Source: Pseudoxanthomonas mexicana (GTDB taxonomy: Bacteria > Pseudomonadota > Gammaproteobacteria > Xanthomonadales > Xanthomonadaceae). Taken from it: a stretch of DNA of 50,716 nt. The stretch lies in the NCBI RefSeq assembly GCF_010093385.1, contig NZ_PDWV01000026.1:1-50716 (forward strand). The letters run 5' to 3'. This document shows positions 38,271-46,781 of the stretch, one piece after another; position 1 is the stretch's first letter, and each line of letters begins with the position of its first letter. Below the pieces are notes generated by a model, which was given only the letters and a program-made list of their open reading frames with translations, was not told where the DNA came from and searched no databases. The position numbers and the translations under genes were made by a program.

Positions 38271-39788
38271 TCAGCCGCGCCCGTCCCGGGGCAGCACGGT
38301 CCATTCGAACTGGTAATCCCATTGGTCGAAGTAGAGGTTCCCGCCCCTCCACTCCACTTCACCGCGCTGCAGGTCGACCGTCTCTGAGCGCTCGTGCTGC
38401 TTGGCGGGGATGAAGTCGCGCGAATAGTCGTCGTTGAAGGCGACGCGGTAGGCATCCAGCCCGCCCAGGTAGAACCAGCGCAGGGCCGGATCGTCCGACT
38501 CCAGCTGACCGCTGGTCACGTCCATCGGCACCCAGCCGTAGGGCGCCAGGTACAGCGCGCCCCAGTCGTGCATGGTGTCGTGGCCTTCGACGTCTTCGGA
38601 ATACGCCCAACCCGACTGCCAGCGCGCGGGAATGCCGTTCATCCGCAACAGCGTGATCAGCAGCAGCGTCTGCTGGCCGCAGTCGGCGTGGCCGGCGCGG
38701 AAGGCGTAGTCGCTGATGTTGCTGAGGGTGGAGTATTCGCGGGCACCCGCCCACGGTATGCGGTCCACCGCCGCGAACAGCTTCTGCGCGATGCGGTAGG
38801 GGTTGGTCTCGTCGCCGACGACGTCGGCGCTGAAGCGGCGCAGGTCGTCGCTGAAGACCACATGCGGCGCGCGTTCGGCCACGAACGGCTCCAGCTCCGG
38901 CGTCAGCGTGGGCGGCACCACGCGGTCCGGATCTATCGCGACGCGGCGCGCGTGCACGGTAACTTCGTAGGTCAGCGGGAAGGTCGTCGGCTGGCCCGCG
39001 ATGGCGGACTGTTCGAGATAGGCCGTGCGTTGCAGCGCGCGCTCGGGCGCGACCTGCGGCCTGGCCGGTCGGCTCTCGACCAGGGCGATGGCTTCCTGCT
39101 GGCCGGCGATGGCGCGCGGATAGGGAATCCATGCGCGCACCGTCTCGCCAGCCGGCACCGCGTCGGGCTTGACGGTGATGCGGTGGGTGATGCGGACGCG
39201 GCGGGGCAGCACGCTGGTCGCGCCCGTCGCCTTGGATGCCTGCACCACGTCGCGGTGATGTCGATGCAGCGTTTCGTAGGGCCCCTGGACGAAGGGGCGC
39301 ACCGGCGCTGCGCGGCGGGCGGCCGCTTCCGGGCTCAGCCGGAACAGGTTGGACACCGAGCGGTTGAAGTAGCGTGGCTCGCCGTCGATGTCGAGGCGTT
39401 CGATCAATCCGGCGGCGTCCCACCGCTGGAACTCGTCTTCGCGCAGGTCCGGTACCTGCGCGCGGATGCGCTGCCTGACCGCCGCACCATCCAGGCCGAA
39501 GTCCAGTCGGATGCGGCGCATGCGCTCGCGCTGGAACTGCAGCGCCCGGGCGTCGGCGACGCTGCCCGCCTGCAACGCCCGATCGATCGCCTGATCTGCC
39601 TCGTGGAAGCGCCCGCGGTCGATGTCGGCGACGATCGCCGCCAGCGGATCGCCCGCCATGGCCAGTCCCGGCGCCAGGAGTACCATCGGCCACCCGCCCA
39701 GACACAGCCACGCGGCCAGCCGGCGCTGCCGGCGCCTGCCGCGTACTGCAATGGTGTGCTGGCTACCGCTGGCATCCACGTCGAACAT
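38271..39788 (-). CDS. Transglutaminase-like (papain-fold) exported protein
   Basis: 505 residues. An N-terminal hydrophobic segment (LAAWLCLGGWPMVLLAPGLAMAG) is likely a signal peptide after a basic leader. A helical region of about 100 residues and a beta-rich domain precede the transglutaminase-like core. The catalytic triad reads Cys in HADCGQQTLLL, His in DTMHDWGALYL and Asp in VPMDVTSG. Such bacterial proteins act as peptidases or acyltransferases on peptides, often cell-wall peptides. Its promoter region shares a 16-base box with the first receptor operon. First gene of the minus-strand unit that continues to the Oar-like receptor. Exact reaction unknown. Confidence 0.85.
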   Translation of the reverse strand: MFDVDASGSQHTIAVRGRRRQRRLAAWLCLGGWPMVLLAPGLAMAGDPLAAIVADIDRGRFHEADQAIDRALQAGSVADARALQFQRERMRRIRLDFGLDGAAVRQRIRAQVPDLREDEFQRWDAAGLIERLDIDGEPRYFNRSVSNLFRLSPEAAARRAAPVRPFVQGPYETLHRHHRDVVQASKATGATSVLPRRVRITHRITVKPDAVPAGETVRAWIPYPRAIAGQQEAIALVESRPARPQVAPERALQRTAYLEQSAIAGQPTTFPLTYEVTVHARRVAIDPDRVVPPTLTPELEPFVAERAPHVVFSDDLRRFSADVVGDETNPYRIAQKLFAAVDRIPWAGAREYSTLSNISDYAFRAGHADCGQQTLLLITLLRMNGIPARWQSGWAYSEDVEGHDTMHDWGALYLAPYGWVPMDVTSGQLESDDPALRWFYLGGLDAYRVAFNDDYSRDFIPAKQHERSETVDLQRGEVEWRGGNLYFDQWDYQFEWTVLPRDGRG

Positions 39789-39803
39789 CCCCTAGCCGAC
39801 CGG

Positions 39804-39881
39804 TCACGGTTGTGTAACACGAGGCAAATGCGAGGGTCAATAATTTATTCTTGATTTTTATCTCGTGAGAAATAAATATTC
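39804..39881 (-). promoter_or_regulatory. Transglutaminase-receptor operon promoter with shared 16-base box (site 2)
   Basis: On the minus strand: GAATATT (39875-39881), 23 bases, AGAATAAATTATTGAC (39836-39851), then TACACA (39811-39816). TTGACC and TACACA are 18 bases apart, and transcription would start about 16 bases before the ATG at 39788. On the plus strand the same AT-rich block offers TTGATT (39851-39856) and AATATT (39875-39880), a possible divergent promoter for the endopeptidase operon. Confidence 0.65.
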
Positions 39882-39946
39882 TTGCAGAACCCACCCCCGG
39901 CATGGCGTCATGTGCATCCAAGGGCGGGACTGATGGAGGGGAGTGG

Positions 39947-41401
39947 ATGAACGTATCGACGCCGTACCGGCCCAGCGTGGGGCCGCGCACACCCGGACGC
40001 GGCACGCTGGCCCGCGCACTGGCGCTGGTCCTGCTGGGCGCCACGCTGTCGGCCACCGCACGCGAGCCCCTGCCGGTGCCGCGCCACGCGGTCATCGGGG
40101 TCGAAGACCACCACCTGCAGGCCGACTACTGGATCGGCAGGCTGGCCCAGCCGCAGCGCGTCCTGCTGGACGCCCCCGGGGTCGCCGCGCAGAACGCGCG
40201 CATGCGCCAGCAGGACCGCCACGTCCACGACCTGGAAGCCCTGCCCGCGACGCTGACGCGCGCCAATGTGCGTGCATGGCTGGATCCGCTGTCGGCCCCG
40301 CCCACCCGCACCCTGTACGACGACCAGGGCCGCGAGATCGCGGCGGACCGCCTGGCGGCGATCGCGGCCAACGCGGCGGTCGATGCCGTGGCCGAACATG
40401 CCCCTGCACGTTACGGTCTGGTGGTGCACCGCGCGGACCTGCGGACGTTCCCCACCCGCGAGCGCGTGTTCAACAGCGCGGACGACACCGACATCGACCG
40501 CTTCCAGGAAAGCGCACTGTTCCCCGGCACGCCGGTGGTCATCGCGCACACCAGTGCGGACGGTGCGTGGTACTTCGTGGTGAGCCCGCTGTATGCCGCC
40601 TGGATCGAGAAGCGGCATGTCGCCGTGGGCAGCCGCGACGCCGTGTTCGGTTACGGCCGCAGCGGCCCGGGCCTAGTGGTGACGGGCGCGACCGCCCGAA
40701 CCGTCTACAACCCCGAGGAGCCCGGCCTGTCGGCGCTGCAACTGGACATGGGCGTGCGCGTACCGGTGCTGGCCGACTGGCCGGCCGATGCCCCGGTGAA
40801 CGGGCAACACCCCTACACCTCGCACGTGATCCAGCTGCCGGTGCGGCGCGGGGACGGCTCGCTGGCCCTGCTGCCTGCCCTGCTGCCGCGTACTGCCGAC
40901 GTGGCACCGGACTACCTGCCGCTGACGCCGGCCAACCTCCTGCAGCAGGGTTTCAAGTTCCTGGGCGAACGCTACGGCTGGGGCCACGGGTACGACAGCC
41001 GCGATTGCAGCGGATTCGTGTCCGAGGTCTACCGCAGCATGGGCATCGTCCTGCCCCGCAACACCAGTGCGCAGGCGGTCAGCCCGGCGCTGGAACGCAT
41101 CGGCTTCGACCCCGGCGACAGCCACGAGAAGCGGCTGGCCATGCTGCGCACGCTGCAGGTGGGCGACCTGGTGTACATCCCCGGCCACGTGATGATGGTG
41201 ATCGGCCACGACAACGGCATCACCTACACCATCCACGACACCACCGGCATCACCTATCGCGGCGCCGACGGCAAGACCGTGCGCGCCAGGCTCAACTCCG
41301 TGGCGGTCACCCCGCTGGAGCCCTTGCTGTTCAACAGCGAGCAGTCCACCGTCGACCGCATCACCGCCATCCAGCGCGTCCGTCCCCAAGGGGCTCCATG
41401 A
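39947..41401 (+). CDS. NlpC/P60 endopeptidase with SH3 domains, exported
   Basis: 484 residues. Signal peptide (LARALALVLLGATLSATA), an N-terminal helical region, two SH3b-like segments (about 150-300; RADLRTFPTRERVF and the phrase AWIEKRHVAVG are typical of the NLPC_P60 SH3b1 type), then the papain-like catalytic domain. Cys is in DSRDCSGFVSEVY, His in GHVMMVIGHDNG, and the third polar residue in TIHDTTG. These enzymes cut between D-Glu and mDAP (D,L-endopeptidase) in cell-wall peptides. GGAGGGGA lies before ATG 39947. The stop overlaps the epimerase ATG (ATGA), so release of L-Ala-D-Glu and its epimerisation are coupled genetically. Confidence 0.9.
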   Translation: MNVSTPYRPSVGPRTPGRGTLARALALVLLGATLSATAREPLPVPRHAVIGVEDHHLQADYWIGRLAQPQRVLLDAPGVAAQNARMRQQDRHVHDLEALPATLTRANVRAWLDPLSAPPTRTLYDDQGREIAADRLAAIAANAAVDAVAEHAPARYGLVVHRADLRTFPTRERVFNSADDTDIDRFQESALFPGTPVVIAHTSADGAWYFVVSPLYAAWIEKRHVAVGSRDAVFGYGRSGPGLVVTGATARTVYNPEEPGLSALQLDMGVRVPVLADWPADAPVNGQHPYTSHVIQLPVRRGDGSLALLPALLPRTADVAPDYLPLTPANLLQQGFKFLGERYGWGHGYDSRDCSGFVSEVYRSMGIVLPRNTSAQAVSPALERIGFDPGDSHEKRLAMLRTLQVGDLVYIPGHVMMVIGHDNGITYTIHDTTGITYRGADGKTVRARLNSVAVTPLEPLLFNSEQSTVDRITAIQRVRPQGAP

Positions 41402-42495
41402 AGATCACCGATATCAAGTTCGGCATGCTGCGCGTGCCGTTGAAGACACCGTTCAAGACCGCCCTGCGCACGGTGGACACGGTGGAGGACATCGTGGTGA
41501 TCGTGCACACGGACACCGGCCACGTCGGCTATGGCGAGGCGCCGGCGACCGCGGTCATCACCGGCGACACGCATGGCTCCATCGTCGAAGCGGTCGGCAA
41601 GTTCATCCGGCCCCGCCTGATCGGCCAGGACATCGCCAACCTCAACCGCATCACCGACCTCATCCAGACCGCGCTGGAGCGCAACACCAGCGCCAAGGCC
41701 GCGGTGGAGATCGCGGTGTACGACCTGTGGGCGCAGCTCTACGACGCGCCACTGTACAAGATGCTGGGCGGCGGCGATCCGGTCATCACCACCGACATCA
41801 CCATCAGCGTGGACTACATCGACAAGATGGTGGCCGACTCGATCAGCGCGGTGGAGCGCGGCTTCGAATCGCTGAAGATCAAGGTGGGCAAGGACATCGG
41901 CCTGGACATCGAGCGGGTGAAGGCCATCTATTCGGCCGTCGAGGGCCGCGCGCTGCTGCGCCTGGACGCCAACCAGGGCTGGACCGCCAAGCAGGCGGTG
42001 TTCGCCATGCAGCACCTGGAGGACGCCGGAGTGGTGCTGGAGCTGCTGGAACAGCCTGTGAAGGCGCGCGACCTGGACGGGCTGAAGTACGTCACCGATC
42101 GCGTGCACACGCCGGTGATGGCGGACGAGAGCGTGTTCGGCCCCACCGAGGTGATCGACCTGATCAAGATGCGCGCCGCCGACATCATCAACATCAAGCT
42201 GATGAAGACCGGCGGCATCTCCAACGCCATCCGCATCGCCGACATCGCCTCGCTGTACGGGGTGGAATGCATGATCGGCTGCATGATCGAGACCAGCATC
42301 AGCGTGGCCGCCGCCGTGCACGTGGCCGCGGCCAAGGCCAACGTCATCACCAAGGTGGACCTGGACGGTCCGTCGCTGGGGCAGTTCAACCCGGTCGAAG
42401 GCGGGGTGATCTTCAACGAATCGGAAATCACCATCACCGATGCGCCGGGCCTGGGCATCCGCGAGATCCGCGGGCTGGAGCTGCTGCCGGGCTGA
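41398..42495 (+). CDS. L-Ala-D/L-Glu epimerase (dipeptide epimerase, YcjG-like)
   Basis: 365 residues of the enolase superfamily, muconate-lactonising subgroup. Catalytic Lys in LKIKVGK (KxK) and Lys in NIKLMKTGG face each other. Metal ligands are Asp in RLDANQGW, Glu in LLEQPV and Asp in MADESVFG. A capping domain occupies residues 1-125. YcjG/YkfB enzymes convert L-Ala-D-Glu from murein to L-Ala-L-Glu in the cytosol so ordinary peptidases can use it. The ATG overlaps the P60 endopeptidase stop. Specificity for L-Ala-D-Glu is inferred from the neighbours. Confidence 0.92.
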   Translation: MKITDIKFGMLRVPLKTPFKTALRTVDTVEDIVVIVHTDTGHVGYGEAPATAVITGDTHGSIVEAVGKFIRPRLIGQDIANLNRITDLIQTALERNTSAKAAVEIAVYDLWAQLYDAPLYKMLGGGDPVITTDITISVDYIDKMVADSISAVERGFESLKIKVGKDIGLDIERVKAIYSAVEGRALLRLDANQGWTAKQAVFAMQHLEDAGVVLELLEQPVKARDLDGLKYVTDRVHTPVMADESVFGPTEVIDLIKMRAADIINIKLMKTGGISNAIRIADIASLYGVECMIGCMIETSISVAAAVHVAAAKANVITKVDLDGPSLGQFNPVEGGVIFNESEITITDAPGLGIREIRGLELLPG

Positions 42496-42549
42496 GCCCA
42501 GCGGCGACGGCCCGTTGTCAGCGCCGTCCGGCCCCATCACACTCCGGCC

Positions 42550-43407
42550 ATGACGAATCCCCTGGTGAAGATCCGTTCCGAACGCGACCAGATGTCGGCC
42601 ATCGAGCGCCGCATCGCCGACTTCATCCTGGACAACGCGCACCTGCTGCGCGACTACTCCTCGCAGCAGCTGGCCAGCGCGCTGGGCATCAGTCAGTCCA
42701 GCGTGGTGAAGTTCGCCCAGAAGTCCGGCTTCAAGGGCTATCCCGACCTCAAGTACACCATCGGCGAAGCGATCGCCCGCAACGGCAACGGCCACACCCA
42801 GCTACCGGAGGCCGTCCAGGACGATGCGCCCGACGCCTACCAGCGGCTGCAGGATGGATTGCGCCGCAGCAAGTTGGCCGCCGAGGAAGAGACCCGCAGC
42901 CTCAATCCGCGCACGCAGATCGAGCCGATCGTGGAGATGATCGACCAGGCCGGCAAGGTGTTCGTCTGCGGCCTGGGCGATGACGGCCTGTTCGCGCGCG
43001 AGTTCGCCATGCGGCTGTCGTTGTTGGGACTGCTGACGGTCCATCACGCCGATCCCATCCTGATGATGGCCAACCTGTCCGCGGCGCGGCCGGGCGACGT
43101 GCTGCTGATGTTCTCCGAGTTCGGCAAGCTGCCCGAACTGTCGCAGGTCAGCCGGCAGTTCCAGGCGTGCGAGGGCAAGGTCATCTCGATCACCCGCCAT
43201 ACCGCCAACCCGTTGCGCGCGCATGCCGACGCCGCCCTGGTGATCTCCGCGCACGATCCTGAGGCGCACGTGGAACAGCTGCTCTACCGCTCGTCGCTGC
43301 AATCGCTGCTCGACTTCGTGTTCGTCCTGCTGTGCCAGGCCAATCCGGACCGTCACCGCCAGCTCGCCATCAACCTCGAACGCATCCATCACCTGCTGGA
43401 GTCGTGA
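42550..43407 (+). CDS. RpiR/MurR-family transcriptional regulator
   Basis: 285 residues: N-terminal HTH_6 (about 20-75, with YSSQQLASALGISQSSVVKF) and a SIS sugar-phosphate-type effector domain (about 125-260, VCGLGDDGLFAREFAMRL). MurR in E. coli senses MurNAc-6-phosphate. Here the SIS domain may bind a muropeptide-derived sugar or peptide, but no etherase or kinase gene is in the window. Its stop and the next ATG share a base (TGATG). The palindromic box AATAAATTATT in two promoters of the locus is its most plausible target; this is inference. Confidence 0.9.
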   Translation: MTNPLVKIRSERDQMSAIERRIADFILDNAHLLRDYSSQQLASALGISQSSVVKFAQKSGFKGYPDLKYTIGEAIARNGNGHTQLPEAVQDDAPDAYQRLQDGLRRSKLAAEEETRSLNPRTQIEPIVEMIDQAGKVFVCGLGDDGLFAREFAMRLSLLGLLTVHHADPILMMANLSAARPGDVLLMFSEFGKLPELSQVSRQFQACEGKVISITRHTANPLRAHADAALVISAHDPEAHVEQLLYRSSLQSLLDFVFVLLCQANPDRHRQLAINLERIHHLLES

Positions 43408-44198
43408 TGCCCATACTGTCGTTTCCACACCGCTCGTTGCGCGCTTTCGGCCTGGCCGCCCTGATGGCATGCGGCGCCAATGCGTGCGCCACCGGCCAAC
43501 CGGCCAGTGCCCCGCAGGCCTGGCGCGATGCCCGCCAACTGGTGCTGGTGGTGACCGATGGCTGGGATGCCACCACGGGTACGCTGCAACGCTTCGAGCT
43601 TCGCGATGGGCGATGGCAGGCGGCGTCGACATCGTCGCCTATCTCGGTGGGACGCAACGGCGCGGCGTGGGGCCTGGGGCTGCATCCGGCCCAGTCCGGC
43701 GGACCGCAGAAGCAGGAAGGCGACGGTCGCGCGCCGGCAGGCGTATTCACACTTGGCGAGGCATTCGGTTACGCGGGCGAGGCCGCCACCGCCATGCCCT
43801 ACCGGCCGATGCAGGCCACCAGCTACTGCATCGACGTGCCGGATTCGCCGCTGTACAACCGCATCATCGATACCCGTACCGAGGGCGAGGCGGCGGCGAA
43901 GGGCTCGACCGAGCCGATGCGTCTGGATCTGCACAACAACGGCGATCCGCGTTATCGCGAAGGACTGGTGATCGGCCACAACCCGACCGCCACCCCGCGC
44001 GCCGGCAGCTGCATCTTCGCCCACCTGTGGCGCACGCCGGGCGAGCCCACGGCCGGCTGCACCGCAATGGCGGCCGAGACGATGGACGGCATGCTGGCCT
44101 GGCTGCGTCCCGACGCCCGGCCGGTGTTCGTGCTGCTGCCGCGCGCGGAGTACGAACGCCTTGCCCATGCCTGGCGGCTGCCGGAGCGTGCGCCGTGA
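43407..44198 (+). CDS. YkuD-domain (L,D-transpeptidase-fold) lipoprotein or exported protein
   Basis: 263 residues. The N-terminus (LRAFGLAALMACGANAC) is a signal sequence with a possible lipobox LMAC. The C-terminal part has the YkuD-type active-site order: His in VIGHNPTATP and FAHLW, and nucleophile Cys in PTAGCTAM. Canonical YkuD domains read SHGC-[I/V]-[R/M]; here the Ser-His-Gly is replaced by Thr-Ala-Gly. Catalytic Cys spacing is kept. It could crosslink or trim stem peptides (L,D-carboxypeptidase activity is known in the fold). Start ATG 43407 shares its first base with the regulator stop. Exact reaction unknown. Confidence 0.8.
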   Translation: MPILSFPHRSLRAFGLAALMACGANACATGQPASAPQAWRDARQLVLVVTDGWDATTGTLQRFELRDGRWQAASTSSPISVGRNGAAWGLGLHPAQSGGPQKQEGDGRAPAGVFTLGEAFGYAGEAATAMPYRPMQATSYCIDVPDSPLYNRIIDTRTEGEAAAKGSTEPMRLDLHNNGDPRYREGLVIGHNPTATPRAGSCIFAHLWRTPGEPTAGCTAMAAETMDGMLAWLRPDARPVFVLLPRAEYERLAHAWRLPERAP

Positions 44199-45457
44199 GG
44201 TGGCCCGGCGCCACCGCGCGCGTCCTGATCGGCCTGGCGGCCGGCGCTCTGGTCGGTCTGTCGCTGGCGCACTGGCTGCCCGCGACCGCGGGCACGGCCG
44301 TGGCCATCGCCCAGCCCCTCGGCAAGCTGTGGCTTAGCGGCCTGCAGATGACCGTCGTGCCGCTCGTGCTGTCGCTGGTGATCCTCGGCGTGGCGACCGC
44401 GAGCGATGCGGCCGCCTCTGGCCGCGTCGCCCGCCGCGCGATGGTGGTGTTCATTGCCCTGCTGTCGCTGTTCGCGGCTTATGCGGCCATCGTCGCGCCG
44501 CTCGTGCTTTCGATGGTGCCGCCCAGCGAAGCGCTGACGGCCACCCTGCGCGGCACGCTGCCCGCCGCCGGCGCAGTGGCCGCGCCCGGGCTCGCCGACT
44601 GGATCGGCTCCGTCGTTCCCAGCAACGCCATCATGGCCGCGGCGCAGGGCGCGATGCTGCCGGTGGTGGTGTTCGCCCTGTTCTTCGGTTTCGCACTGAC
44701 CCGCGTGCAGGAGGACCGGCGCGCCCAGATCATCGGCTTCTGCCACGGCATCGCCGACACCATGATCGTCATCGTGCGCTGGATGCTGCTGGCCGCACCC
44801 ATCGGCGTGTTCGCACTGGTGCTTGCGGTATGCGCGCAGGCGGGCATCGGCGTGATCGGCGCGCTGGCGGGCTATATCGCCCTGCAGTGCGGCATGTACC
44901 TGGGCGCGACCCTGATCTGCTACGTGCTGGTCGCGGTGCTGGCGCGCCAGTCCCCGCTCGCCTTCGCCAAGGCCATCCTGCCCGCGCAGGTGGTGGCCGC
45001 CAGCACGCAGTCATCGCTGGCGTCGCTGCCCGCAATGGTGGAAAGCGCGCGCTTCCGCCTGGGCCATCCGCGCGCGGTAGCCGCGCTGGTGTTGCCGATG
45101 GCGGTGACGCTGTTCCGCATCACCAGCCCGATCCAGTACATCGTCGCGGCGTGCTTCGTCGCCTGGGCGTACGGCATCGATGTGAATGCGGTGACGCTGG
45201 CGGCCGGTGCCGCCCTGGCCGTGGTGATCAGCCTGGGATCGATCGGCCTGCCGGGACAGGTGAGCTTCATGGCGACGGTGCTGCCGGTAACGCAGTCGAT
45301 GGGCCTGCCGATCGAACCGCTGGGCCTGCTGCTGGCGGTGGACACCATTCCGGACGTATTCGCCACCACCGGCAACGTCACCGGCGACCTGACCGCCACC
45401 AGCATCGTCGCGCGCCAGTCGCCCGATGCGCGCGATGTCGACGCGCCCGGCGACTGA
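44195..45457 (+). CDS. DAACS-family dicarboxylate/amino acid:cation symporter
   Basis: 420 residues of the GltP/DctA family: eight or more hydrophobic helices, hairpin-like segments (SLVILGVATASDAAASGR; STQSSLASLPAMVES), and the binding-site region SIGLPGQVSFMATVLPV, then TGNVTGDLTATSIVAR. Expected substrates are acidic amino acids or dicarboxylates, moved with H+ or Na+. GTG 44195 overlaps the YkuD-protein stop (GTGA), so they are translated together. In this setting Glu (or a Glu-containing dipeptide) released from murein is the likeliest cargo; that is inference. A 9-bp hairpin follows at 45458-45490 without a T run. Confidence 0.9.
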   Translation: MRWPGATARVLIGLAAGALVGLSLAHWLPATAGTAVAIAQPLGKLWLSGLQMTVVPLVLSLVILGVATASDAAASGRVARRAMVVFIALLSLFAAYAAIVAPLVLSMVPPSEALTATLRGTLPAAGAVAAPGLADWIGSVVPSNAIMAAAQGAMLPVVVFALFFGFALTRVQEDRRAQIIGFCHGIADTMIVIVRWMLLAAPIGVFALVLAVCAQAGIGVIGALAGYIALQCGMYLGATLICYVLVAVLARQSPLAFAKAILPAQVVAASTQSSLASLPAMVESARFRLGHPRAVAALVLPMAVTLFRITSPIQYIVAACFVAWAYGIDVNAVTLAAGAALAVVISLGSIGLPGQVSFMATVLPVTQSMGLPIEPLGLLLAVDTIPDVFATTGNVTGDLTATSIVARQSPDARDVDAPGD

Positions 45458-45519
45458 GACGCCACGTCACCCTCCGCGCCGCGTGGCGTCGCCACGCTGG
45501 CGCACTGCAGGCCAGTCCG

Positions 45520-45912
45520 CTACCTGCGCTCTTCGGGCGACCGCGACCGCAGGTAGGTGGTGACCAGCCGCCGGAGCAATCCTGCCTTTTGGGATCGGTC
45601 ATCGAGGGCGACGATCACCTTGTCCCACAGCCCTTCGTGGGCCCACCGCGTGAACCGGACATACACGCTGTGCCACGGACCGGCACTCGACGACAACTGC
45701 ACCCAGGGCCGGCCCGTCGCGGCGATCCACAGGACCGCGTCCACGAAGGCGCGTGTGCGTTCACCGTTGCGCGCGCGGGCGCTCACCAACGCGGGCAATG
45801 CGGCCAAGACCGCGCGCCATTCGTCGTCGTCCAGGGAGAGCATGTCGTCCATCCCCGGCGAGACCGCGTCGCGCTCCTCCTGCTCTCCCGTACGTCCCTG
45901 TTCCTCGATCAT
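45520..45912 (-). CDS. DUF4096 (IS5-type transposase N-domain) protein, stand-alone
   Basis: 130 residues. The core LSLDDDEWRAVLAALPAL, RTRAFVDAVLWIAATGRPW, GPWHSVYVRFTRWAHEGLWDKV matches the DUF4096 domain that begins IS5/IS1182-like transposases. The catalytic DDE half is absent, and no inverted repeats or target duplication are apparent around it. AGGAGAGG precedes ATG 45912, a native-looking start. Either a remnant or a domesticated DNA-binding protein; codon use looks like the chromosome, which argues for long residence. Lies between the symporter and the Ax21-family gene. Confidence 0.72.
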   Translation of the reverse strand: MIEEQGRTGEQEERDAVSPGMDDMLSLDDDEWRAVLAALPALVSARARNGERTRAFVDAVLWIAATGRPWVQLSSSAGPWHSVYVRFTRWAHEGLWDKVIVALDDRSQKAGLLRRLVTTYLRSRSPEERR

Positions 45913-46173
45913 CACGCCTCTCCTGATCGCCCGAAAAACCTGCACACCTTGCATGCGCCGCGAATTCCTTCCGCCTGCAGGTTCATTCGTCGCGCCCGCC
46001 CGTGAACGGACATCCGCGCTGCATGCAAGCGCCGCAAGTTCCCCTGCCGCACGCTTAATTCATGTACTGGTCAGTTTGATATTCAGGGGATGTTGTGAGG
46101 TGAAGCGGATACTGCGCCCACCGTCGCAGTGCATCGCGATGGACACACAACAACAAACAGAAAGGCGTTCCCC

Positions 46174-46731
46174 ATGAAGAAGTCCTTGCTTGCCCTGACC
46201 CTGCTGGCCGCCGCTCCGTTCGCTGCTTCGGCCGCGGAAGGCGTGTCCTACAACTACGTCGAAGGTGGCTACACCGCGACCAACCTGAGCGACGGCCTGC
46301 CGGACGCCGACGGCTGGGGTGTGAAGGGTTCGGTGGCCATCGCCCCGAATTTCCACCTGTTCGGCGACTACACCACGCAGGAGTTCGACGACACCAACGT
46401 CGATATCGACAACTACCGTTTCGGCGTGGGTTACAACCACGAGATCAGCCAGCGCGCCGATCTGATCACCCGCGTGGCCTATGAGCGCTACAAGGTGCCG
46501 GGCGACCATCTGAACGGCTACAGCGCCGAAGTCGGCGTGCGTGGCGCGATCGCGCCGAAGTTCGAAGGCTTCGCCACCGTCGGCTACGAGGACGGCAGCG
46601 ACTTCGACGGCGATTTCTACGGCCGTCTGGGTGCGCAGGTGAAGTTCAACCAGAACTGGGGCCTGAGCGGCGACGTGAAGTTCGCCGACAACGATACCCA
46701 GTGGTTCGTCGGTCCGCGTTTCACCTGGTAA
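46174..46731 (+). CDS. Ax21-family outer-membrane beta-barrel protein
   Basis: 185 residues with signal peptide (KKSLLALTLLAAAPFAASA) and a mature start AEGVSYNYVEGGYTATNL, the hallmark of the Ax21/OmpA-like family of Xanthomonas and Stenotrophomonas. The mature protein alternates polar and aromatic strands (NYRFGVGYNHEI, GFATVGYEDG, WFVGPRFTW) and ends in Trp, typical of a small eight-strand barrel. AGAAAGG lies upstream of ATG 46174. Earlier claims that Ax21 is a quorum-sensing elicitor were retracted, so only an outer-membrane or vesicle role is supported. A strong terminator follows. Confidence 0.9.
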   Translation: MKKSLLALTLLAAAPFAASAAEGVSYNYVEGGYTATNLSDGLPDADGWGVKGSVAIAPNFHLFGDYTTQEFDDTNVDIDNYRFGVGYNHEISQRADLITRVAYERYKVPGDHLNGYSAEVGVRGAIAPKFEGFATVGYEDGSDFDGDFYGRLGAQVKFNQNWGLSGDVKFADNDTQWFVGPRFTW

Positions 46732-46781
46732 CACGCAACACCGCTCCCCCGCGACGCGTCCTCTCTCCCCGCGTCGCACCC

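Noticed and set aside
45520..45912. Active IS5-type insertion sequence
   Set aside because: Only the N-terminal DUF4096 domain is present, with no DDE half or terminal inverted repeats seen.
46174..46731. Ax21 as a secreted quorum-sensing signal
   Set aside because: The original claims were retracted; the sequence supports only a signal peptide and outer-membrane barrel.
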